A stretch of 10,851 nt of DNA from Methanoregula sp. Lineage in GTDB: Archaea; Halobacteriota; Methanomicrobia; Methanomicrobiales; Methanospirillaceae. The notes below the pieces were generated by a model. That model was not told the origin of the DNA, made no database searches, and saw only the letters and a list, made by a program, of their open reading frames with translations. The stretch lies in contig NZ_PIZH01000032.1 of assembly GCF_002835825.1 (NCBI RefSeq), forward strand, positions 1-10,851. The letters run 5' to 3'. A program made the translations under genes and the position numbers. The first letter of the stretch is position 1. Every line of letters starts with the position of its first letter. Positions 6,233 through 10,851 of this stretch are shown here, piece by piece.

Positions 6233-6435
6233 TGGCATTATTCAGGGCCAAGGACGTGAAGCAGTTCTCTGACGTGGAACTGCAGGAAAACATGGGCAAG
6301 CTCCGGATGGAGCTCGTCCAGCACTACGGCAAGGTCAGTGCCGGTGGTGCGACCGAGAATCCCGGTCACATCCGCGAACTCCGGCGCACCATTGCCCGTA
6401 TGATGACCGAGCAGAACCGCAGGAGAACTGCATGA
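6232..6435 (+). CDS. rpl29: 50S ribosomal protein uL29
   Basis: This 67-residue protein shows the two-helix uL29 pattern: MALFRAKDVKQFSDVELQEN, then LRMELVQHYGKVSAGGATENPGHIRELRRTIAR, with the conserved proline-glycine-histidine-IRELRRTIAR turn near residue 44. It is a small large-subunit protein next to uL23 at the tunnel exit. The ATG overlaps the uS3 stop by one base and follows GGAGG at 6220-6224. Its stop overlaps the rnp1 start by four bases (ATGA). The SUI1/aIF1 gene that lies between uL29 and rnp1 in some archaea is absent. Confidence 0.94.
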   Translation: MALFRAKDVKQFSDVELQENMGKLRMELVQHYGKVSAGGATENPGHIRELRRTIARMMTEQNRRRTA

Positions 6436-6716
6436 TCTCTCCCCAGAATGTCCTCCGTCATGAACTGATCGGGCTGGACATTCTGGTATCAGGAGCTGCA
6501 AATCCAGACCAGAGAGGACTTTCCGGTCGCGTCATCGATGAGACAAGGAACCTGCTCGTGATCGAGACTCCAAAAGGGGTCCGCCGCATCCAAAAGGCGC
6601 ATAGCACCTTTGTTGTGCGCCTTCCCGGCAGGGAAACTGTTGAGATAGACGGGTCCGTGATGGTTCTGGCTCCTGAGAAGAGGATCAACCTGCACGAAAA
6701 GAAGAGGATACCATAA
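6432..6716 (+). CDS. rnp1: Ribonuclease P protein component 1 (Rpp29/Pop4 family)
   Basis: This 94-residue protein is the archaeal homologue of eukaryotic Rpp29/Pop4. It begins [20 protein letters not shown] and contains [21 protein letters not shown] (about residues 29-49), [15 protein letters not shown] and a C-terminal [19 protein letters not shown], the expected Sm-like beta-barrel pattern. Rnp1 pairs with Rpp21 and binds the specificity domain of RNase P RNA, helping 5' maturation of pre-tRNA. Its place between uL29 and uS17 is standard in archaea and links tRNA processing to ribosome synthesis. The ATG overlaps the uL29 stop (ATGA) after AGGAG, and the stop overlaps the uS17 ATG by one base. 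Confidence 0.93.
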   Translation: MISPQNVLRHELIGLDILVSGAANPDQRGLSGRVIDETRNLLVIETPKGVRRIQKAHSTFVVRLPGRETVEIDGSVMVLAPEKRINLHEKKRIP

Positions 6717-7042
6717 TGGCACTTAACATTGGATTGGACGTCCAGGCACCCCAGCAGGAGTGCAAGGACGTTAATTGTCCGTTTCACGGCACTTTACCGG
6801 TGCGCGGCCAGGTGATCACCGGTAAAGTCGTGAGCGACCGCATGATGGGGACGGTCGTAGTTGCACGGAACTACATGCACTACGTCCGCAAATACAAGCG
6901 GTATGAAAAGAGAAGCTCGAAGATCCATGCCCACAGCCCTGCCTGTATCGGGGCAAAGGCTGGTGACATGGTGAAGATTGCCGAATGCCGCCCGCTCTCG
7001 AAGAGTACGACATTCGTCGTTGTGGAGGTGCAGAAGCCATGA
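6716..7042 (+). CDS. rps17: 30S ribosomal protein uS17
   Basis: This 108-residue protein is archaeal uS17 with its N-terminal extension: residues 8-30 include [20 protein letters not shown] (Cys16, Cys21), followed by the OB-fold core [40 protein letters not shown] and [20 protein letters not shown]. uS17 is a primary 16S rRNA-binding protein in the lower body of the small subunit. The start overlaps the rnp1 stop (TAATG). The end overlaps the uL14 start by four bases (ATGA), suggesting coupled translation. Confidence 0.96.
   Translation: MALNIGLDVQAPQQECKDVNCPFHGTLPVRGQVITGKVVSDRMMGTVVVARNYMHYVRKYKRYEKRSSKIHAHSPACIGAKAGDMVKIAECRPLSKSTTFVVVEVQKP
7024..7030 (+). promoter_or_regulatory. Ribosome-binding site deciding the uL14 start
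   Basis: GGAGGTG lies inside the end of uS17, eight bases before the ATG at 7039. It supports that start over an in-frame ATG at 6985, which would add 18 residues unlike the family. Confidence 0.8.
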
Positions 7043-7437
7043 AGGCAAAGCAGTCCAAGACGCCGAGGTCGCTTGCGACCGGGACGAGGCTTGCATGCGC
7101 CGACAACACCGGCGCGAGGACAGTCCAGATCATCTCTGTCTTCGGTTACCACGGTGTCAGGCGCCGCCAGCCCAAGCTGGGTCTTGGCGATCTCTGTACC
7201 GCCAGTGTCCAGAAAGGCACACCCGACATGCGCCGGAAACTGGTGCGTGCGGTCGTTATCCGCGCAAAGAAGGAGATGCGCAGGCCCAGCGGCTTACGGG
7301 TTTCATTCGATGACAACGCTGTCGTAGTCGTTGATGAGAAGAACGAGCCGAAGGGGACCGAGATCAAGGGACCGGTAGCCCGCGAAGTTGCGGAGCGCTT
7401 CCCGAAGCTCGGCTCCATGGCAACAATCATTGTCTGA
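7039..7437 (+). CDS. rpl14: 50S ribosomal protein uL14
   Basis: This 132-residue protein has the uL14 hallmarks: [20 protein letters not shown] (about residues 15-34), [34 protein letters not shown], and the C-terminal [20 protein letters not shown]. It binds 23S rRNA and forms an inter-subunit bridge next to uL3 and eL24. The start at 7039 forms an ATGA overlap with uS17 and follows a perfect GGAGGTG. Ten bases separate its stop from the uL24 ATG. Confidence 0.96.
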   Translation: MKAKQSKTPRSLATGTRLACADNTGARTVQIISVFGYHGVRRRQPKLGLGDLCTASVQKGTPDMRRKLVRAVVIRAKKEMRRPSGLRVSFDDNAVVVVDEKNEPKGTEIKGPVAREVAERFPKLGSMATIIV

Positions 7438-7447
7438 GGTGTGCACG

Positions 7448-7810
7448 ATGGCAAGAATTGCAAGCGAACAGCCAAGAAAACAGAGGAAGGCACGCTACAC
7501 AGCACCCTCCCACGTGAGGACCAAGTTCCTCAATGCACCCCTTTCAGACGCACTGAAAGAGCAGTACAAGAAGAAGACGCTGCGCGTCGTCAAGGGCGAC
7601 ACCGTCAAGGTGACCCGCGGTGACTTTGCCGGAAGCGAAGGCGTTGTTGACGGAGTGGACACGGCAAAATCAAAGATCATTGTCCACGGCGTTTCATCAA
7701 CAAAGGCAGACGGGACCGAAGTGCCCCGCGCAATCGACCCCTCCAACGTCCAGCTGACCAAGCTCAAGCTTGACGACAAGCGCCGCGTTGCAAAACTCGG
7801 GGAGGCCTAA
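7448..7810 (+). CDS. rpl24: 50S ribosomal protein uL24
   Basis: This 120-residue protein begins MARIASEQPRKQRKARYTAP, with HVRTKFLNAPLSDALKEQYK next, as in archaeal/eukaryotic uL24. A KOW motif follows near residues 46-70 (VVKGDTVKVTRGDFAGSEGV), and the tail has SNVQLTKLKLDDKRR. uL24 is an assembly-initiator protein binding 23S rRNA near the tunnel exit. The ATG at 7448 lies six bases after GAGGTG (7436-7441), which overlaps the uL14 stop; an earlier in-frame start at 7388 inside uL14 is not supported. GGAGG at its end serves the next gene, eS4, three bases on. Confidence 0.95.
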   Translation: MARIASEQPRKQRKARYTAPSHVRTKFLNAPLSDALKEQYKKKTLRVVKGDTVKVTRGDFAGSEGVVDGVDTAKSKIIVHGVSSTKADGTEVPRAIDPSNVQLTKLKLDDKRRVAKLGEA

Positions 7811-7813
7811 ACC

Positions 7814-8539
7814 ATGTCAGATCACCTGAAGCGACTCAACGCACCGGAATCCTGGCACATTGCCAAGAAGGCCAACACGTTCATCACCAAGACCGCACCC
7901 GGTCCGCACAATGCGAACGCGATGCCGATTGCCGTCTGGCTCCGTGACCACATGAAGCTCGCACGGAACATGAAAGAGGTCAAGCAGATCCTCGGCCAGA
8001 AGGATGCCATTGTCAACGGGCGACCCTGCCGCGACCCCAAGATGGGCGTCGGCATCTTCGATATCATCGCCCTGCCGAAGATCAACAAGTATTACCGTAT
8101 CCTGCGCGACAGGAACGGCCGGCATGTATCGGTCGAGATCGATGCAGAAGCAGCCAAGACCCGCCTGTGCAAGGTGAAAAACAAGACAACGATTACCGGC
8201 GGCAAGGTCCAGCTGAACCTCCGCGATGGTGCGAACATCCTTGCGGATAACACCTATAAGTCCGGGGACTCCGTTGTGGTCTCGCTTGAGTCCGAGACGC
8301 GGTTCAAGATTGTTGACCACTTCCCCTTCGTTGTCGGGAACATGGCAATGATTATCGGCGGCAAGCATTCCGGTAACGTTGCACGGATCGTTGACATCAT
8401 CAAGATGCCCGGCTCTGTCCCGAACAAGATCATCCTCCAGGATGAGCAGACCGGGACGAAGTTCGACACGATTGCTCCCTACATCTACATGGTGGGTAAA
8501 CAGACCCCCGCGATAGCGAAATGGGGGCATGAAGAATGA
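7814..8539 (+). CDS. rps4e: 30S ribosomal protein eS4
   Basis: This 241-residue protein is the archaeal/eukaryotic-type S4e, absent from bacteria. It begins [20 protein letters not shown], with an S4 RNA-binding segment at about residues 42-95 ([20 protein letters not shown] through [12 protein letters not shown]), a central S4e domain, and a KOW-like segment near residue 177 ([20 protein letters not shown]). It ends [16 protein letters not shown]. eS4 sits in the small-subunit body. The start follows GGAGG, and the stop overlaps the uL5 start by four bases (ATGA). Its place between uL24 and uL5 is a standard mark of an archaeal spc cluster. Confidence 0.97.
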   Translation: MSDHLKRLNAPESWHIAKKANTFITKTAPGPHNANAMPIAVWLRDHMKLARNMKEVKQILGQKDAIVNGRPCRDPKMGVGIFDIIALPKINKYYRILRDRNGRHVSVEIDAEAAKTRLCKVKNKTTITGGKVQLNLRDGANILADNTYKSGDSVVVSLESETRFKIVDHFPFVVGNMAMIIGGKHSGNVARIVDIIKMPGSVPNKIILQDEQTGTKFDTIAPYIYMVGKQTPAIAKWGHEE

Positions 8540-9042
8540 CCGCGATGCGCGATATCTACATCGACAAGGTTGTCGTCCACATGGGTGTCGGCGAGGCCGG
8601 CGATAAGCTCGTGAAAGCCGAGAACATCATGAAGGCCATCACGAAGCAGACCCCGATCCGGAGCATTGCCAAGAAGACCCAGCCGGCCTTCTCTGTCAGG
8701 AAAGGCATGCCTATCGGCTGCAAGGTCACCCTCCGTGGTCAGCCCGCAAGGGATTTTATCGCAACGGCACTTACCATCGTCCAGAAGACGATCTTTGAGA
8801 GCCAGTTCGACAAGAGCGGGAACTTCTCATTCGGTATCGAGGAGCACACGGATTTCCCCGGACAGTCCTATGACCCGCAGATCGGTATCTACGGTATGGA
8901 CGTCAACGTCGTGCTCGAACGCAGAGGCATACGGATCACCCGCAGGCGCAAGGAGCAGAAGAAACTCCCGGCAAAGCAGCGTGTCAGCAAGCAGGATGCG
9001 ATCACGTTCCTCAAGGAAAAATACCAGGCAGAGGTGCGCTAA
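8536..9042 (+). CDS. rpl5: 50S ribosomal protein uL5
   Basis: This 168-residue protein shows the uL5 pattern: [20 protein letters not shown] (from residue 4), [20 protein letters not shown] (about 48-67), [20 protein letters not shown] and [20 protein letters not shown]. uL5 binds 5S rRNA, forms part of the central protuberance and contacts the small subunit. The ATG at 8536 makes an ATGA overlap with eS4; a second ATG three codons later is possible. The stop TAA overlaps the uS14 ATG by one base. Confidence 0.95.
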   Translation: MTAMRDIYIDKVVVHMGVGEAGDKLVKAENIMKAITKQTPIRSIAKKTQPAFSVRKGMPIGCKVTLRGQPARDFIATALTIVQKTIFESQFDKSGNFSFGIEEHTDFPGQSYDPQIGIYGMDVNVVLERRGIRITRRRKEQKKLPAKQRVSKQDAITFLKEKYQAEVR

Positions 9043-9197
9043 TGGCTGGAGAAAGGAAGAAGATCTACGGTCGCGGTGCAAACGAATGCAAGATGTGCGG
9101 CCGCAAGCAGGGACTGGTACGCAGGTACCATATCATGTTCTGCAGGCAGTGCTTCCGTGAGTGGGCCCAGAAGATGGGCTTCAAGAAGATGAGCTGA
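9042..9197 (+). CDS. rps14: 30S ribosomal protein uS14, zinc-binding type
   Basis: This short gene of 51 residues is easily missed. It reads [20 protein letters not shown], then [20 protein letters not shown] and a [11 protein letters not shown] end. Four cysteines at positions 16, 19, 34 and 37 form the C-x2-C-x14-C-x2-C zinc site of the C+ type of uS14. It lies in the small-subunit head near uS3 and uS10. The ATG overlaps the uL5 stop (TAATG) and follows GAGGTG at 9031-9036. A 13-base gap with a GGAGTGA site leads to uS8. Confidence 0.96.
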   Translation: MAGERKKIYGRGANECKMCGRKQGLVRRYHIMFCRQCFREWAQKMGFKKMS

Positions 9198-9210
9198 GGA
9201 GTGAGCAAAA

Positions 9211-9603
9211 ATGACACGAACGAATACCATTGCAGACGGAATGTGTGCCCTGAAGAATGCAGGCGACACCGGAAAAGCAGTCTGCACTATTGAACCCGCA
9301 AGCAAGCTCCTCGGCGCGATGCTCCGCATTATGCAGGACGCCGGGTATATCGGCGGCTTCGAGTTTGTCGAGGATGGCAGGGGCGGACAGCTCAAAGTCA
9401 CCCTCAACGGCAGGATCAACCGCTGCGGTGCCATCACCCCGCGGTTCTCCGTCCAGCTGGACGAGATGGAATACTGGGAGAAACAGTATCTCCCCGGCAA
9501 GAACTTCGGTCTCCTGATGCTTTCGACCTCCCGTGGCGTAATGTCCCACGAGCAGGCCCGGAAAGAGGGCATCGGCGGCGAACTGCTCGGGTACGTGTAC
9601 TAG
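9211..9603 (+). CDS. rps8: 30S ribosomal protein uS8
   Basis: This 130-residue protein begins [20 protein letters not shown] and ends with the uS8 signature [20 protein letters not shown] followed by LLGYVY. Between them lies [19 protein letters not shown] sequence (from about residue 38) typical of the archaeal form. uS8 is a primary 16S rRNA-binding protein of the central domain; in Escherichia coli it also represses its own operon by binding mRNA, and no comparable site is evident here. GGAGTGA upstream supports the ATG at 9211. Ten bases separate it from uL6. Confidence 0.96.
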   Translation: MTRTNTIADGMCALKNAGDTGKAVCTIEPASKLLGAMLRIMQDAGYIGGFEFVEDGRGGQLKVTLNGRINRCGAITPRFSVQLDEMEYWEKQYLPGKNFGLLMLSTSRGVMSHEQARKEGIGGELLGYVY

Positions 9604-9608
9604 AGGTG
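9603..9608 (+). promoter_or_regulatory. Ribosome-binding site deciding the uL6 start
   Basis: GAGGTG overlaps the last base of the uS8 stop and lies five bases before the ATG at 9614. An in-frame GTG at 9608 begins within this site and is unlikely to be used. Confidence 0.75.
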
Positions 9609-9613
9609 TGACG

Positions 9614-10138
9614 ATGACAGCAGTACGTAAGGTAAAAATTCCCGACGGCGTCAAGGCACAGCTCGAAGGTACCCGGCTTAAGATCGAAGGTCCCAAGGGA
9701 CAACTGGTACGGAATGTCCGTTTCCCCCAGGTCACGATAACCTGTGACGGAAAGGAAGTCACCATCTCCACGGAATCCAAAAGAAAAGAGATCACTTCGA
9801 TGGTAGGCACCCTTGAGGCGCACACCAAGAACATGATCCGCGGTGTCAGCGAGGGCTTCGAGTACCGGATGAAAGTGGTGTACAGCCACTTCCCCATTCA
9901 GCTCAAGGTCCAGGGTAACAAGCTTGAGATCGCAAACTTCCTTGGTGAGAAGAAAGCCCGCTCCGCACGGATTGAGACTGGTGTGACGGCCAAAGTCGCA
10001 AACGACGAAGTTGTCCTTACCGGCATTGACCGCGAACTGGTTGGAAATTCGGCAGCGAACATTGAGCATGCCTGCCACATCCGCAACCGCGATCCGCGTG
10101 TGTTCCAGGATGGCATTTACATGGTCCAGAGGGGTTGA
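9614..10138 (+). CDS. rpl6: 50S ribosomal protein uL6
   Basis: This 174-residue protein begins MTAVRKVKIPDGVKAQLEGT and shows the two related uL6 halves. The second carries VVYSHFPIQLKVQGNKLEIA, then NFLGEKKARSARI (about residues 88-120), as in archaeal/eukaryotic L9-type uL6. The C-terminus has HIRNRDPRVFQDGIYMV. uL6 sits at the base of the L7/L12 stalk near the sarcin-ricin loop, where elongation factors bind. The start at 9614 is set by GAGGTG and by similarity of the N-terminus. eL32 begins five bases downstream. Confidence 0.96.
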   Translation: MTAVRKVKIPDGVKAQLEGTRLKIEGPKGQLVRNVRFPQVTITCDGKEVTISTESKRKEITSMVGTLEAHTKNMIRGVSEGFEYRMKVVYSHFPIQLKVQGNKLEIANFLGEKKARSARIETGVTAKVANDEVVLTGIDRELVGNSAANIEHACHIRNRDPRVFQDGIYMVQRG

Positions 10139-10143
10139 AGTCA

Positions 10144-10851
10144 ATGGCAACAGAAGTCAAGCGACTGATCAAGGTGCGCGTTGAGAAGGGTGCACGCTTC
10201 AAACGCGACGGATACGGCAAGAAACGCCAGCTCTCCGACTCATGGAGAAAGCCCCGCGGCCAGCACAACAAGCAGAGGGAGCAGAAGAAGGCAAAAGGCG
10301 CAATGCCCAAGCCGGGATTCGGAAGCCCTGTGGCCGTACGCGGCATGCACCCGAGCGGATTCTTCGAGGTACTGGTCTCCACGGCAAAGGAACTCGAAGG
10401 ACTCGATCCCAAGACCCAGGCAGTCAGGATCTCTGCAACTGTCGGCGACAAAAAGCGTGTTGCCCTTCAGGATGCAGCACTTGCAGCCGGTCTTAAAGTG
10501 CTCAACGCCCGGACGGTAAAGGCCAAGGCAAAGAAGGCACCGGCCAAGACAGAAGAGAAGAAGCCTGCGGCCTCCAAGACAAAGGCTCCGGCAAAGAAGG
10601 AAGCAAAGTCGGAGAAGCCGGCACCGAAGGCAGAAGAGAAGAAGGCACCTGCAAAGAAAGCAGCAGTAAAGCCCAAGGCCGAAGAGAAGGCAGCACCGGC
10701 AAAGAAGCCGGCTGCAAAGCCCAAGGCAGAAAAACCGGCCGGGGCAAAGCCCGAGAAGAAGGCACCTGCCAAGAAGCCTGCAAAGTCCGGGGTGAAGAAG
10801 AAGACGGAACGTTGCCAACCAGAAACGCGGTCCAGCTCAGATCCTGAAGTG
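10144..10851 (+). CDS. rpl32e: 50S ribosomal protein eL32 with long basic tail, open at the window end
   Basis: The ATG at 10144 opens a frame with no stop before the window ends. Residues 1-124 are an eL32 core: RLIKVRVEKGARFKRDGYGK, QLSDSWRKPRG (Trp34, Pro37, Gly39), KPGFGSP and RGMHPSGF (65-72). From about residue 125 to 220 the sequence is almost only Lys, Ala, Pro and Glu, in imperfect repeats such as KKAPAKK and KPKAEEK, resembling histone H1-like tails. eL32 is an archaeal/eukaryotic large-subunit protein. The last 14 or so residues (from about Thr221, ERCQPETRSS) look like out-of-frame reading of the next gene, so the true end is probably near 10800-10806. The core call is secure; the tail length and stop are not. 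Confidence 0.9.
   Translation, partial: MATEVKRLIKVRVEKGARFKRDGYGKKRQLSDSWRKPRGQHNKQREQKKAKGAMPKPGFGSPVAVRGMHPSGFFEVLVSTAKELEGLDPKTQAVRISATVGDKKRVALQDAALAAGLKVLNARTVKAKAKKAPAKTEEKKPAASKTKAPAKKEAKSEKPAPKAEEKKAPAKKAAVKPKAEEKAAPAKKPAAKPKAEKPAGAKPEKKAPAKKPAKSGVKKKTERCQPETRSSSDPEV
10808..10851 (+). CDS. rpl19e: Probable N-terminal fragment of 50S ribosomal protein eL19, frame disturbed
   Basis: In the frame starting at 10808 the bases read NVANQKRGPAQILK, close to the conserved eL19 opening (xxxANQKRxAAxILKCG), and eL19 is the expected next gene after eL32 in archaeal clusters. This frame has no ATG, GTG or TTG start after an in-frame TGA at 10793. Removing one A from the GGAAC at 10806-10810 would give TDVANQKR in the eL32 frame. 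The sequence therefore probably has an indel, plus a lost start and stop, near a low-quality end. A real fusion or frameshift is the alternative. Confidence 0.55.

Noticed and set aside
5318..6238. 306-codon minus-strand frame opposite uL22 and uS3
   Set aside because: It is the antisense shadow of two certain ribosomal genes with strong third-position bias; the same holds for long minus frames at 3260-3943, 3891-4604, 7817-8530 and 9181-9897.

Overview
The window comes from a methanogenic archaeon, most likely of the class Methanomicrobia and probably Methanomicrobiales. Three things point there: (i) an archaeal-order ribosomal protein cluster that includes the archaeal/eukaryotic-type proteins eS4 and eL32 and the RNase P subunit Rnp1; (ii) the N-terminus of Mtd, the F420-dependent methylene-tetrahydromethanopterin dehydrogenase of methanogenesis; (iii) a Tfx-family regulator, a family described in methanogens. 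TATA-type promoter elements and Shine-Dalgarno sequences of the GGAGGTG type fit this. The genus is an inference.

Layout. Positions 1-129 hold the start of mtd on the minus strand. Positions 130-845 have no convincing protein gene but are rich in structure: a near-symmetric TATA box (178-185), a strong hairpin (304-329), an orphan terminator-like hairpin with a T8 tract (397-422), a 20-bp perfect inverted repeat enclosing 79 bp (468-586), a third related copy (672-692) and a long hairpin (752-790). tfx follows at 846-1250. Positions 1251-1897 again lack a convincing protein gene. A strong palindromic TATA element (1301-1316) precedes a stretch (about 1336-1782) dense in hairpins, including a UUCG-capped stem and a three-way junction. 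This looks like a large structured RNA that I could not assign to a known family.

From 1898 to the end runs the S10/spc-type ribosomal protein operon, all on the plus strand: uL3, uL4, uL23, uL2, uS19, uL22, uS3, uL29, rnp1, uS17, uL14, uL24, eS4, uL5, uS14, uS8, uL6 and eL32. Genes abut or overlap by 1 or 4 bases (TAATG or ATGA junctions) or are separated by at most 13 bases, so they are almost certainly cotranscribed and in part translationally coupled. Their products build both ribosomal subunits; Rnp1 joins the RNase P holoenzyme that matures tRNA 5' ends. eL32 carries a roughly 95-residue Lys/Ala/Pro-rich tail. The last 44 bases read as the eL19 N-terminus in a different frame, which suggests a one-base error or mutation at the end of the window.

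The ribosomal part is ordinary archaeal gene content. The unusual material is in the two non-coding stretches around tfx, above all the 1336-1782 RNA candidate and the repeat family upstream of tfx.
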